Assembly: GCA_050730655.1 (NCBI GenBank)
Contig: JBOHNL010000012.1
Coordinates: 124,001 to 188,000, forward strand
Direction: 5' to 3'
Origin: JAFEBO01 sp050730655
Lineage (GTDB): Bacteria > Planctomycetota > Phycisphaerae > Phycisphaerales > UBA1924
Length of the DNA stretch: 64,000 nt
The position numbers were made by a program, and so were the translations under genes. Positions 8,401-17,506 of this stretch are shown piece by piece. Under the pieces are notes generated by a model. That model ran no database searches. It saw only the letters and a program-made list of their open reading frames with translations, and was not told the origin of the DNA. Each line of letters opens with the position of its first letter. Position 1 is the stretch's first letter.

Positions 8401-9468
8401 TCAGGCGACGTCGGCTAATCCCTTGACCGCCCGCGTCAATCCGCGGCAGACTTCTTCCGGATTCGCTGCTCCACAGACCGCAGCACTCACCGCAACACCC
8501 TGACATCCCGCATGGACAAGTTGAGCGATGTTTGTCTGCGTAATCCCGCTGATCGCAAGGTGAGGCACACGCCGGGTCGTTTCGTTCGCGATGTACTGGG
8601 CAATCAGATCTGGACCGCTCAAAATCGGCTTGGACTTCGTGGAAGACGAGAACATCGGGCCCAAGCCGCACACGTCCGCCCCGTCCTGCACGGCGCGACG
8701 TGCATCATCGATCGAGGCGCACGAGACGCCGACCCGCAAGCTACCGCCCGCGATCTTGCGAACCTCCGTCACCGACAGATCGGACTGCCCGACGTGCACG
8801 CCGTCGGCGCCTGAAAGCAGCGCGATGTCCGGGCGATCGTTGATCACGACCGCTGCGGCGTTCTTGTGGGCAAACTCAACGAGCGTCCGCGCCCTCCCGA
8901 GCAACTCGCGATCATCAAAGCCTTTTTCGCGAAGTTGGATGCAATCGGCCCCGCCGTCGATGGCGCGCCGTGCAACTTCCTCCCATTTGTGATGGGTACA
9001 GAGTGATTCGGAAATGAGCACGCACAGTGTCCACTGCGGGCCCCGGCCCCCCATCAGCGCGAGTTCAAGATCGCGGCAAAGGTCGTAGGCGCGATAGCGC
9101 AGGCGCTCCATCGCGGCCGCGACGGTCATCGCTCCGTTGATGGCTTTGGAAGATTCCTCGAGCACCCGAAGCGCTTCGCCCAGGCGCGATGATGCGGCGC
9201 TCGCGATCGCCGATTCCGACGCACGCGCGGGAAGCGGCTCAGCGCTGAGCTGGGCACCGACGTCCGTCGAAGTGCTGCGCCAGGCGAGCATCTGCGCCCG
9301 GTCGATCGGCAGCAAACCGAGATTGATGGTCAGTTCGTGGCGCAGTTTTTTGAAGCCGCGCGACAACTCCGAGTGATCAAGGCGAAATCGCGCGAGATCT
9401 TCGAGCACGCGGAGCGCCTCACGGGCGCGGTTGGAATTCGCGTCGAGAACGCGAGCAAGGGCGGCCAT
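8401..9468 (-). CDS. thiE: Thiamine phosphate synthase with N-terminal ThiD2-type domain
   Basis: The protein has 355 residues; ThiE alone is about 210. Residues about 1-145 ('ARVLDANSNRAREALRVLED', 'GFKKLRHEL', 'SRLGEALRVLEE') match the ThiD2 domain that precedes ThiE in cyanobacteria and planctomycetes. Residues about 148-355 are the ThiE TIM barrel, which joins HMP-PP to thiazole phosphate: 'QLREKGFDDRELL', 'VVINDRPDIALLSGADGVHVG', 'GLGPMFSSSTKSKP' and 'HLAISGI'. The gene is divergent from the 6-phosphogluconolactonase-like gene with a 58 bp gap. No TPP riboswitch is recognisable in that gap. Confidence 0.92.
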   Translation of the reverse strand: MAALARVLDANSNRAREALRVLEDLARFRLDHSELSRGFKKLRHELTINLGLLPIDRAQMLAWRSTSTDVGAQLSAEPLPARASESAIASAASSRLGEALRVLEESSKAINGAMTVAAAMERLRYRAYDLCRDLELALMGGRGPQWTLCVLISESLCTHHKWEEVARRAIDGGADCIQLREKGFDDRELLGRARTLVEFAHKNAAAVVINDRPDIALLSGADGVHVGQSDLSVTEVRKIAGGSLRVGVSCASIDDARRAVQDGADVCGLGPMFSSSTKSKPILSGPDLIAQYIANETTRRVPHLAISGITQTNIAQLVHAGCQGVAVSAAVCGAANPEEVCRGLTRAVKGLADVA

Positions 9469-9526
9469 GCACCGAGCCTATGCACCCAGCCTATTCACAC
9501 GGAATCTGCTACCGTTCCAGCAGATC

Positions 9527-10300
9527 ATGCGCGACATCGAGCCCCGCGATTCACGCGATTTCCCATCCGACCTGCCCGGTCGTCGCAAGCCCGCGGTGCC
9601 CAACGGCTCGGTCATCGTCCGCAAAGACGCCGACTTACTGATGGACGCCGTCGCGACCGACCTCTTTCTTCACGCGAATGCGTGTGTCCGGGAGTTTGGT
9701 GATTTTCAGTTGGCGCTCGCCGCATGGCCTGAGGCCGAACCACTTTTTCTCCGGCTCTTGTACGATCCGCGCTACCGCGAGCTTCCCTGGCGGCGTACTC
9801 ACCTTTGGATCGTCGAAGAAAATCTCGAAAGCGCGCAGCCCAACTTCGACCTGCTCAGGGAATCGATCGTCGCTCAATCGGACATTCCAGAAGAACAGGT
9901 TCATCGCCCGGTTGCCGGGGTGGATTACGAGGAAGCCTTGAAAAATGTGCTCGGGTGGCGTGAGAAGGGACAAGACCGTCTCGACTACCTGATGCTTCCG
10001 TTGCTCGCTGGCGGATTCACGCAGGGCTCGCCTGCGAACGGCCACGAAGCGCCGCTCGTCCAGTCCGCCGCGGGCAAGATCCGAATGACCCGCCGCCTGA
10101 TCGAGGCGACTAGGTTTCTCTCGCTCGTCGCGCTCGGTCCCGAGATGGAAATCGCCGTTCGCGAGGTTTCTCAAGCGAAAGCAACGCCCGAATGCCTGCT
10201 CGCACGCGACATCCGCCCCATCGGCGGCGAGCTCCGCTGGTACGTCGAGGAAAGCGCCTGCGAAAACCGTCCCGGTCCGCCGCCCATTCCGCTCGAATAA
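9527..10300 (+). CDS. 6-phosphogluconolactonase-family protein with degenerate active site
   Basis: This 257-residue protein follows the 6PGL/glucosamine-6-phosphate isomerase fold in order: 'DADLLMDAVATDLFLHANAC', 'THLWIVEENL', then 'QPNFDLLRESIVAQSDIPEE' and 'QVHRP', equivalent to the SNYRMA...VHR segment of DevB/Pgl. The key motifs are altered. The phosphate loop SGGSTP is 'LALAAWPEA', and the catalytic GxDGHTASLFPG loop is 'LLAGGFTQGSPAN', without the catalytic His. It may therefore be a pseudoenzyme. The start at 9527 (ATG 'MRDIEPRD') avoids overlap with thiE; the RluA-like gene begins 8 bp after the stop. Confidence 0.75.
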   Translation: MRDIEPRDSRDFPSDLPGRRKPAVPNGSVIVRKDADLLMDAVATDLFLHANACVREFGDFQLALAAWPEAEPLFLRLLYDPRYRELPWRRTHLWIVEENLESAQPNFDLLRESIVAQSDIPEEQVHRPVAGVDYEEALKNVLGWREKGQDRLDYLMLPLLAGGFTQGSPANGHEAPLVQSAAGKIRMTRRLIEATRFLSLVALGPEMEIAVREVSQAKATPECLLARDIRPIGGELRWYVEESACENRPGPPPIPLE

Positions 10301-10308
10301 CGTACGTC

Positions 10309-11100
10309 GTGGCCAATTTTACAATCGAACCCAACGACCACGTCAAATTCAAAGTCCGGCACGCGGACGAAGACGTGCTCGTGATCGACAAACCCGCGCA
10401 CGTTGTCTCGACGCCCGGCTTGGGGCACGAGCGCGGTTCGGTGCTGAATGGCTTGTTCGCGACCTACGGCAAACAACTGCAAAATCTCGGGAAAGACCGC
10501 GATTTCGGGATGCTGCATCGCCTGGATCGAGAGACGAGCGGCCTGCTGATCGTCGCGCTTCGCGCGAGCGCGTACGACAAACTCCGCACGATGTTTGAGG
10601 AACGCGAAGTCCGCAAATTTTACTTCGCGGTCGTTGCGGGAGTTCCCAAGCAGACCTCCGGTGTGATCCGCCGCCCAATCAACGAAGTGCGTGAAACCCG
10701 CGATCGCCGCGAGATGAAAATTGCGAAAATATCCGGAAGTGGCAAGCCCGCGACGACCGCCTATCGCGTGCTCGATTCTTCCGCCGCGGCCAGTTTCCTC
10801 GAATGTCGCGCCGTTTCAGGGCGACTTCACCAGTTGCGTGTCCATCTCGAGTCCATTCGCTGCCCCATCTTCGGTGATGATCTCTACGCGCCGCCCGCGA
10901 TCGCCGACGCTGCACCCCGGCTCGCGCTTCACGCTCATCGAATCGCGTTCAAACATCCCGTGACGGGATTGCCACTCGATGTGCGGTCGCCGCTGCCCGC
11001 GGATATCAAGCGGCTCGTGACCAAGCACGGCATGGATCCGGCGGCTGCGTTGAAAGCCGAAACGGAGACTAAGTCTGCTGCGACCAAAGACGCTGATTGA
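10309..11100 (+). CDS. RluA-family RNA pseudouridine synthase
   Basis: The protein of 263 residues isomerises uridine in rRNA or tRNA. The catalytic motif is 'GMLHRLDRETSGLLIVA', with the Asp in HRLDxxTSG near residue 71. Upstream 'VLVIDKPAHVVSTPG' and downstream 'TAYRVL', 'GRLHQLRVHLESIRCPIFGD' and 'LALHAHRIAFKHPVT' are all standard RluA elements. I start at GTG 10309 ('ANFTIEPND'), 8 bp after the preceding stop; no ATG is available there. No S4 domain is present, so it resembles the RluA/RluC-short group. The target base cannot be told from sequence. Confidence 0.88.
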   Translation: MANFTIEPNDHVKFKVRHADEDVLVIDKPAHVVSTPGLGHERGSVLNGLFATYGKQLQNLGKDRDFGMLHRLDRETSGLLIVALRASAYDKLRTMFEEREVRKFYFAVVAGVPKQTSGVIRRPINEVRETRDRREMKIAKISGSGKPATTAYRVLDSSAAASFLECRAVSGRLHQLRVHLESIRCPIFGDDLYAPPAIADAAPRLALHAHRIAFKHPVTGLPLDVRSPLPADIKRLVTKHGMDPAAALKAETETKSAATKDAD

Positions 11101-11139
11101 TCGCTGCTCGTCCTGCTACTCATCGCGTCATTCATCGCG

Positions 11140-12447
11140 TCACTCATCCAGCGCGGCCATGAAGTCCACAACAATCGAGTCCGCCACCAGCATGCCATGC
11201 TTGGTGAGAGTCCAGCGCCCGTTCGAATCTTCGAGCATGCCGTCGTGGCTCGCCTTCCGCGCCGCGGCATCGAGCCGTTGCACCGCCCCCGGGTCGAGCG
11301 CACGCACTTCGTCGAGGACCGCTGCCTTATCAAGACCCTCCCATAAGCGCAGGCCCGTCCACATCCGCTCGCGCAGCGCGCGTGCCGCATCCGGTGCTTC
11401 CGAATCCGCCACCTCTGGCAATCCGTCCGCGCTCGCACGCAGGTAGTCATCCAGCCGCGGCAGATTTTTCCAACGCCAGCCCCCAACATGTCCGGAGGCA
11501 GAGGGGCCCGCGGCGAGCCACTCCTCCTGCCGCCAGTACGCCAGATTGTGCTGCGCTTCTCGGCCCGGCTTGCTGTAATTGCTGATCTCATATCGCCGAA
11601 GCCCGGCCGACGCGAGGTGGTCAACGGTCAACTCATACATGTCGACTTCAACGTCTTCGTCCGCGGGAACAAACTCGCCACGTTTCAAACGCGCGGTCAT
11701 CGCCGTGCCTTGTTCGTACGTCAGGTTGTAGCACGAGAGGTGTTCTGTCCCAAGCGCGAGCGCGGCATCAAGATCTCGGCGCCAATCGTCGAGCGTTTGC
11801 CCGGGTACTCCGAAAATCAGATCGACCGACAAGCGTTCGATCCCCGCATCACGAGCCATTGCGATCGCAGGCGCGACGTTTTCCGGATTGTGAAGCCGCT
11901 CCAAAGTCTTTAGGTGTGCCTTGTGAAACGACTGCGCACCCATGCTGATTCGGTCGACGCCGCCCGTCCGAAGCATCTTCAACAACTCTTGCGAGACCGA
12001 TTCGGGGTTGCACTCGACCGTGAATTCGCCTCGCCCCCCCCGGATCTCCGAAAGGTCGAATTGCCCGGCAAGCGTTCCGAGCAGTTTCTCCCAAAGCTCG
12101 ACGCGGAGGAGCGATGGCGTCCCGCCTCCCACAAACAGCGTCCGGAGCGGCCCGCCAGCGGCGAATGGGGCCAATCCGTGTAACTCCCGAATCAGACGTT
12201 CAACGAACGCCTCCTGCCGATCCTGCGTGTCTACGAGGCTGTAGAAATCGCAATAGTGACATTTGTGGGCGCAGAAAGGAACATGCAGATAGAGCGACCG
12301 AACAGACCGAGGTAGGGCAGTCGCGCCACCGGTACGCAACGGATGCGCTCGGGCAATCGCCGCAAGTTGGCGTTGCTGGACGAGGGAAATTCGGGTATCG
12401 TCCGAAGAAGATTGGTCGGGGCCGGTAGTGGGTCGGGCGTGTTTCAC
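11140..12447 (-). CDS. hemW: HemW-like radical SAM protein
   Basis: The radical SAM cluster motif CxxxCxxC is 'FCAHKCHYCDFYS', preceded by 'SLYLHVPFC' and followed by 'LFVGGGTPSLL', 'ECNPES', 'RISMGAQSF', 'VDLIFGVPGQT' and 'YEISNYSKPG', the HemW order. HemW is a haem chaperone related to oxygen-independent coproporphyrinogen oxidase HemN, without its specific N-terminal extension. The core ends in the HemN C-terminal domain. The start is uncertain: the GTG at 12447 gives 435 residues, a TTG closer to the core would shorten it, and an ATG at 12600 would overlap the divergent FHA gene. Confidence 0.85.
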   Translation of the reverse strand: MKHARPTTGPDQSSSDDTRISLVQQRQLAAIARAHPLRTGGATALPRSVRSLYLHVPFCAHKCHYCDFYSLVDTQDRQEAFVERLIRELHGLAPFAAGGPLRTLFVGGGTPSLLRVELWEKLLGTLAGQFDLSEIRGGRGEFTVECNPESVSQELLKMLRTGGVDRISMGAQSFHKAHLKTLERLHNPENVAPAIAMARDAGIERLSVDLIFGVPGQTLDDWRRDLDAALALGTEHLSCYNLTYEQGTAMTARLKRGEFVPADEDVEVDMYELTVDHLASAGLRRYEISNYSKPGREAQHNLAYWRQEEWLAAGPSASGHVGGWRWKNLPRLDDYLRASADGLPEVADSEAPDAARALRERMWTGLRLWEGLDKAAVLDEVRALDPGAVQRLDAAARKASHDGMLEDSNGRWTLTKHGMLVADSIVVDFMAALDE

Positions 12448-12583
12448 GGAATGGCGATCGGGCTTTCCGACGGTCGCCGCAGGTTGGAAAATGGCGGCGA
12501 CGGACTGAATTTGGAAGAGGATTGGGATTGGGTTTGTGATCGGGACGAGGGCTGGGCGGGATTCGTCGAAAGGATAGCGACCA

Positions 12584-13084
12584 TTGGAAACGTCCCTCAT
12601 TCTCGTGAATCGTGACGGCACGCAGCGGGAGATTCCGCTCAAGCGGGCCCGCTTCATCGTCGGGCGCCAAGCGGATTGCCAGATCCGTCTTCCGGACCCG
12701 GGCGTGTCGCGCCAGCATTGCGAAATTCAGATCGATGCCGCCAAGCCCATTATCAAAGACCTGGGCTCGAGCAATGGCACATACGTGAATCGTCGTCGCG
12801 TCAGCCAGACCGAATTGGTCGCGGGCGACACAGTCAGCATCGGACCGTTCTTGTTTGTGTTCCGCGTGGACGGCGAGCCAGCCAACATCGATGCCGACGA
12901 AGCGCTCGAAGATGCGGTTGAAGTTTCTTCGCCTGGCAAGGCTTCGAACGCCGCGAAGAACCACGTCGATGCGCCCGCGCCACCAGGCGTAGGACACGAA
13001 CCCCCGACCCGCATCCCGGATCCGGATGACAGCGACGAGTTCGAGTTCGACTTCCTCGACGAAGACGACTCGCCCAAGTTGTAG
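12584..13084 (+). CDS. FHA-domain protein with acidic tail
   Basis: This protein has 166 residues. Residues about 5-95 are a forkhead-associated domain that binds phosphothreonine peptides: 'FIVGRQADCQIRLP', 'GVSRQHCEIQ' and 'DLGSSNGTYVNRRRV' contain the conserved Arg, Ser, His and Asn. The C-terminal 70 residues are disordered and very acidic at the end ('DDSDEFEFDFLDEDD'). The TTG start at 12584 is supported by AAAGGA nine bases upstream. The small zinc-ribbon gene ends 12 bp beyond it on the other strand. No kinase gene is adjacent. Confidence 0.85.
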   Translation: METSLILVNRDGTQREIPLKRARFIVGRQADCQIRLPDPGVSRQHCEIQIDAAKPIIKDLGSSNGTYVNRRRVSQTELVAGDTVSIGPFLFVFRVDGEPANIDADEALEDAVEVSSPGKASNAAKNHVDAPAPPGVGHEPPTRIPDPDDSDEFEFDFLDEDDSPKL

Positions 13085-13096
13085 TTCAATCTGCCG

Positions 13097-13276
13097 TTAC
13101 GCCGCCGGAGCGCTGGGCTTAGCTTGGCCTTCAGCGTTTGCGTTGATCCCCGGCACGCGGATATTCGTGCCGCAGTTCTTGCAGCGCACGGTCTTGCCAC
13201 GGGCATTGCCCGGAACAGCCAGCACCTTGCGGCACGTCAGGTTCGGACACATGATTCGAACGGTATCGCCCGCCAT
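13097..13276 (-). CDS. Small zinc-ribbon protein
   Basis: This 59-residue protein is mostly one Cys4 zinc ribbon: 'IMCPNLTCRKVLAVPGNARG' then 'KTVRCKNCGTNIRVP'. The pattern resembles the MJ0042-type or YfgJ-like ribbons found at the start of many planctomycete proteins, here as a free-standing domain with a short Ala/Pro tail. The ATG at 13276 has AGAGGAGACC just upstream. It is convergent with the FHA gene. Nucleic acid or protein binding is possible; the function is unknown. Confidence 0.75.
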   Translation of the reverse strand: MAGDTVRIMCPNLTCRKVLAVPGNARGKTVRCKNCGTNIRVPGINANAEGQAKPSAPAA

Positions 13277-13451
13277 TGGTGGTCTCCTCTGGCTTATCAC
13301 CTCTGACCAAAGGGTGCATCGGGTCGCGCTCTTTGACGAGTGAGCATGCGGCAGGGAATGTCCGGGTCTTGGGGCCGCTTGAGCCGGGTGTACGGGCTGG
13401 CCCGACGCCTACCGTCAGCGTCGCTCGATGGCCCCCTTCCGGAATGCTGAA

Positions 13452-14822
13452 ATGTCCGAGAACTCTGCCCCGAACTCAACAAATGGCGGAAGCCCCTGCA
13501 GCGCGGTGGTCGGGATGCAGTGGGGCGATGAAGGTAAAGGCAAGATTGTCGACTTGATCGCGCCGCTGCACGACGTGGTCGCACGCTACAACGGCGGCGC
13601 AAACGCCGGCCACAGCGTGGTAGTCAAGGGCGAGCGTTTTTCGCTCCATCTCATTCCGTCCGGAATCCTCTACCCGAGCAAACTTGCGGTGATCGGCAAC
13701 GGCGTCGTGCTCGACCCGGACAAACTTCAGCAGGAGATCGATGGCCTGCGCGCTCGCGGCGTCGATACATCGGGCCTCATCGTTTCGAGCCGCGCGCATG
13801 TCGTGATGCCGTATCACAAGGCCGAAGATGCGGCGCGCGAAGACACGCTCAAGTCTGCTCGCCTTGCCCGCGACGGTGGACAAACCGCGGTTGTTTCAGA
13901 AATCGGGACGACCCGGCGCGGCATCGGCCCGGCGTACGCAGAGAAAGTGCAGCGAGCCGGCGCTGTGCGCGTGGGCGATCTTCTCGATCCCGCGTCGCTT
14001 CCCGAAAAAATCGCGATCGCAATCGCGACAAAGCGTGCGTCGCTCGCGGACCTGCCCGACGCCGCCGAGTCGCTCGACGCGGCGCGCGTCACCGAGTGGG
14101 CGATCCAGGCGGGCGAACGTATCCGCCCGATGGTGCAGGACACGACGTATCTGCTCAACAACCTCGTCCGTGCCGGAAAGAAGATCCTTTTCGAGAGCGC
14201 GAACGGAACGCTGCTCGATGTCGATCACGGCACATATCCGTTCGTCACCGGATCATCTTGCTGCATCGCCGGAATCGGCACGGGAACCGGCGTCCCGGTA
14301 CAGCGGGTGGGTCGAGTCGTCGGCGTGATGAAGGCGTATTCGACCCGCGTCGGCACGGGACCAATGCCGACCGAGCTGACGGGCTCCGGCGAAGACGGCC
14401 AAATCGGCGATCGCATCCGCACGCGTGGGCGCGAGTTTGGAACGACAACCGGGCGGCCCCGGCGCGTCGGCTGGCTGGATCTCGCCGCGGTGAAATACTC
14501 TGCGATGGTCAACGGCACAACGGCCCTGGCCCTCACCATGCTCGACGTTCTCGCAGGGTTCGACACCGTGCGAGTCTGCACGAAGTATGAATCCGGCGGC
14601 AAGCAGACCGACCGCTTCCTCCCCGATTCCATTACGCTCACAAAGGCCCGGCCGATCTATACCGACTTGCCGGGATTCTCAGAAGATGTCTCCGCCGCGA
14701 AGAGTCGGAGCGAACTTCCGGCCAAGGCGCGGGCGTACATCGAGTTCATCGAGCAAACGGTCGGGCTTCCCGTCGAGATCATCAGCGTCGGCCCTGACCG
14801 GGCGCAGACGATTACGTCGTAA
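13452..14822 (+). CDS. purA: Adenylosuccinate synthetase
   Basis: This 456-residue enzyme makes adenylosuccinate from IMP, Asp and GTP, the first committed step to AMP. It has 'VVGMQWGDEGKGKIVDLIA' (phosphate loop and catalytic Asp), 'RYNGGANAGHSVV' with the catalytic His, 'IGTTRRGIGPAY', 'FESANGTLLDVDHGTYPFVT' and 'GVMKAYSTRVGTGPMPTEL'. I prefer the ATG at 13452; an in-frame ATG at 13428 would add eight residues and cannot be excluded. The uppS start is 26 bp after the stop. Confidence 0.96.
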   Translation: MSENSAPNSTNGGSPCSAVVGMQWGDEGKGKIVDLIAPLHDVVARYNGGANAGHSVVVKGERFSLHLIPSGILYPSKLAVIGNGVVLDPDKLQQEIDGLRARGVDTSGLIVSSRAHVVMPYHKAEDAAREDTLKSARLARDGGQTAVVSEIGTTRRGIGPAYAEKVQRAGAVRVGDLLDPASLPEKIAIAIATKRASLADLPDAAESLDAARVTEWAIQAGERIRPMVQDTTYLLNNLVRAGKKILFESANGTLLDVDHGTYPFVTGSSCCIAGIGTGTGVPVQRVGRVVGVMKAYSTRVGTGPMPTELTGSGEDGQIGDRIRTRGREFGTTTGRPRRVGWLDLAAVKYSAMVNGTTALALTMLDVLAGFDTVRVCTKYESGGKQTDRFLPDSITLTKARPIYTDLPGFSEDVSAAKSRSELPAKARAYIEFIEQTVGLPVEIISVGPDRAQTITS

Positions 14823-14848
14823 TTTCTCTTTCAATCTGCTATCGTGCC

Positions 14849-15736
14849 ATGTCAGTGACGCCACTCTCCGCTACGAGCAACCCCGTTCGACCAGTTTCTG
14901 CTTTCGCGTCCGACCCGCAAGTGGTTGCGCGGGTGGCCGAGATGCGGGCTCGCTACGCCAAAGCCGATCCTCTTCACCAATTGCCCGACGTCGATCCGCG
15001 CCGCATTCCACGCCACATCGCCGTCATCATGGATGGCAACGGGCGCTGGGCCAAGCAGCGCGGCTTTCCGCGCATCTTCGGGCACCGAAACGGCGCCCGC
15101 GCGCTGCGTGAAACGGTCGAAGAAGCGGGACGCCTGGGCGTTGAGGCGATGACGTTCTACTCGTTCAGTCTCGAAAACTGGCGCCGCCCTCCCGAAGAAG
15201 TCGAAGCGCTCATGCTTTTGTGCGTTGCCTACTGCGAAGGTGAACGCGAAGCGCTCCTCCGCGACGACATTCGGTTCCGCTGGATCGGTCGGCGCGCGGG
15301 TCTGCCCGCCGAAGTTCTCGCGGCGCTCGATTCGGTCGTCGACGCGACCCGAAACTGCACCGGTCCGACTCTATGTGTCGCCGTCAATTACGGTTCGCGC
15401 GCCGAGCTCGCGGACGCGGCAAAGCAGATCGCAAGTGAGATCCGCGCCGGCACGCTCAAGCCACAAGATGTCGATGAAGATGCGATCGCATCGCGCCTGT
15501 ACGCGCCCGACCTCCCCGATCCGGATCTGCTCATCCGCACGGCCGGCGAAATGCGTGTCAGCAACTATCTCCTCTGGCAGATCAGCTACGCCGAGATGTA
15601 CGTGACCAGCACGCTCTGGCCCGACTTCGATGCATCCTGCCTGCACGCTGCTATCCGCGATTTCGCCGGGCGCTTGCGCCGTTTCGGGGGCCTCGATACG
15701 TCCGATTCCGCACAATCGGGAGACGGCCGTGCGTGA
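14849..15736 (+). CDS. uppS: Isoprenyl (undecaprenyl) diphosphate synthase
   Basis: This cis-prenyltransferase of 295 residues makes the C55 lipid carrier for cell-wall and polysaccharide synthesis. The motifs are 'HIAVIMDGNGRWAKQRGFPR' with the catalytic Asp, 'GHRNGARAL', 'FYSFSLENWRRPPEEV', and 'DLLIRTAGEMRVSNYLLWQ' before 'YAEMYVTSTLWPDF'. About 50 extra N-terminal residues precede the core. The coding end overlaps the cdsA start by eight bases, which suggests translational coupling, as in many uppS-cdsA pairs. Confidence 0.95.
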   Translation: MSVTPLSATSNPVRPVSAFASDPQVVARVAEMRARYAKADPLHQLPDVDPRRIPRHIAVIMDGNGRWAKQRGFPRIFGHRNGARALRETVEEAGRLGVEAMTFYSFSLENWRRPPEEVEALMLLCVAYCEGEREALLRDDIRFRWIGRRAGLPAEVLAALDSVVDATRNCTGPTLCVAVNYGSRAELADAAKQIASEIRAGTLKPQDVDEDAIASRLYAPDLPDPDLLIRTAGEMRVSNYLLWQISYAEMYVTSTLWPDFDASCLHAAIRDFAGRLRRFGGLDTSDSAQSGDGRA

Positions 15737-16667
15737 TCGCCTCGTGATCGGCCCGTTGCTGATCGCGCTGCTCCTGGCGCTGCTTTGGCTTGACGGCTTT
15801 CTCGACCAGCTTCCGTGCCCCGCGTGGCTGACGAATCTCGGCTATCCGCACCCAACGCTGCCGCCGGGGATCGTCCTGTTCGTCGTGATGGTCGGCCTGA
15901 GCATCATGGCCTCGCGCGAGCTTGCCGATATTTTGCACGACAAGGCGATCGACGCCTCACGCCGAATTACCACGCTGGCTGCGTTCTTCGGCCTCTGCGT
16001 TTCCTGCTTCATCCCAAGAAACTTCAACCCGAGCGCAAGCACGCTCGGCCCGAACTGGGACCCGGCGACCGGCGGACTCATCGTCAGTTCCGCCGCGGTT
16101 CTCGTGTTCATCGTCTCGCTGCGCTTTTATTCGCGCCGCAAGAACACCGAGGGCGTCATCGCGGCCGCCGGCGGCACGATGCTCGCGTTCGTCTACCTCG
16201 GCCTCATGTTCGGTTTCGTGCTGGCGATCCGCCGTGAACATCCCGTTTGGACAGTCGCGTGGGTGCTGCTCATGATCAAGGCCTGCGATACCGGCGCGTA
16301 CTTCACAGGGCGCGCGTTCGGTAAGCGCAAACTCATTCTCTGGCTCAGCCCCGGAAAAACCTGGGAGGGTTTAGTTGGGGGCGTGATCGCCTCTATGACC
16401 GTGGGAGTGATTGGCCTGCACGTGATCGAGTGGAAAGAGCCTCCGGCCCATCCGGTGCTGGTGGGGGCGGTCACCGGCCTTTTGTTCGGGTTAATCGGCC
16501 AGGCTGGCGATTTGATGATGAGCCTGCTCAAACGGGACGCCGGGATTAAGGACTCGGGAAAAACCCTTCCCGGCTTCGGTGGAATACTGGATGTCCTCGA
16601 TTCCCCGCTTCTGGTCGCGCCGTTCGCATATTGGTGGCTCCGTTTGGTGCTTCCTTTGCACGGATAG
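15729..16667 (+). CDS. cdsA: Phosphatidate cytidylyltransferase
   Basis: This 312-residue integral membrane enzyme makes CDP-diacylglycerol from phosphatidate and CTP. It has about seven hydrophobic segments. The C-terminal family signature is 'LLKRDAGIKDSGKTLPGFGG' followed by 'ILDVLDSPL'; the usual PGHGG reads PGFGG here. 'DTGAYFTGRAFGKRKL' and 'SPGKTWEG' are the earlier conserved loops. The GTG at 15729 overlaps the last eight bases of uppS and is the natural start; the longer frame from 15630 would run through uppS. Confidence 0.92.
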   Translation: MRDRLVIGPLLIALLLALLWLDGFLDQLPCPAWLTNLGYPHPTLPPGIVLFVVMVGLSIMASRELADILHDKAIDASRRITTLAAFFGLCVSCFIPRNFNPSASTLGPNWDPATGGLIVSSAAVLVFIVSLRFYSRRKNTEGVIAAAGGTMLAFVYLGLMFGFVLAIRREHPVWTVAWVLLMIKACDTGAYFTGRAFGKRKLILWLSPGKTWEGLVGGVIASMTVGVIGLHVIEWKEPPAHPVLVGAVTGLLFGLIGQAGDLMMSLLKRDAGIKDSGKTLPGFGGILDVLDSPLLVAPFAYWWLRLVLPLHG

Positions 16668-16717
16668 CTCGCCCGCGTGCCCGGCGCGACTACACTCTGG
16701 CTGTTGGCGGAGTGCAC

Positions 16718-17479
16718 ATGAACGTCACGTCGAAGCTCCTCAGCGTTTTCAAAGTTGACAAGCAGTACCGAGGTCTTCGCTCACGCCTGAGCGCTGCGGA
16801 GAAGTACCTCGCCGAGCAGACTCGGCTGATCACCGACATCGATGCGAAGAAGGCATCGATCGACGCGCAGCTGCGCCAGTTGACTGCCTCGGGTTCAAAC
16901 TTCGAGGGCGAAGTCAAACGCCTCGATGTCCGGATGGCCACCATCCGCGAACAAATGAACTCGGCTCAGACCAACAAGGAATACAAGGCCTTCCTCACCG
17001 AGGTCAACACGATCAAGGTCGACCGCGATCGCCAGGAGACGTCGGCTCTCGAGCAGATGTCCAAGGCCGAAGAACTGCGTCGCCAGGTCGAAGAACTCGA
17101 GAAGAGCCGGGGCGAGCGAGAGCGAATCCAGGCCAAAGCCGTCAGCGATCGCGACCAGCGCGCCGCCGAAATCAAGGACAAGCTTGCCGACCTGCAGTCG
17201 CAGCGTGACACGCTCGCCAAGGAACTGCCGAAGGAAACGCTCGTGGTATTCGAGCGTCTCGTGCAGACCCGCGGCGACGAAGCCATGGCCCACATCGAAG
17301 AGGCCGATCGTCGCCGCCACGAGTACCACTGCGGTTCGTGCATGATGGCCATCCCCGTCGAAGCCGTCAACGGCCTGCTCGTTTCCGGAAAGCTCACCCG
17401 CTGCGCATCCTGCCAGTGCATCCTCTACATCGAGGAAGAGCTTTCCAAGTCGATGCGCGAGCCCGCCGGCAAGCGTTGA
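16718..17479 (+). CDS. C4-type zinc ribbon / coiled-coil protein (CT398-like)
   Basis: This 253-residue protein is mostly a long coiled-coil hairpin (residues about 15-195, rich in Glu, Arg, Lys and Gln) followed by a zinc ribbon, 'YHCGSCMMAIP' and 'LTRCASCQCILYIEEE'. This is the layout of the zf-RING_7 (CT398/YbgI-type) family found widely in bacteria. Family structures suggest binding to nucleic acid or to flagellar/secretion factors, but the role is not settled. The ATG at 16718 was chosen over the frame start at 16631, which overlaps cdsA. Confidence 0.8.
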   Translation: MNVTSKLLSVFKVDKQYRGLRSRLSAAEKYLAEQTRLITDIDAKKASIDAQLRQLTASGSNFEGEVKRLDVRMATIREQMNSAQTNKEYKAFLTEVNTIKVDRDRQETSALEQMSKAEELRRQVEELEKSRGERERIQAKAVSDRDQRAAEIKDKLADLQSQRDTLAKELPKETLVVFERLVQTRGDEAMAHIEEADRRRHEYHCGSCMMAIPVEAVNGLLVSGKLTRCASCQCILYIEEELSKSMREPAGKR

Positions 17480-17506
17480 TCAAACTCGCCCGCGCCGATC
17501 ATTGCG

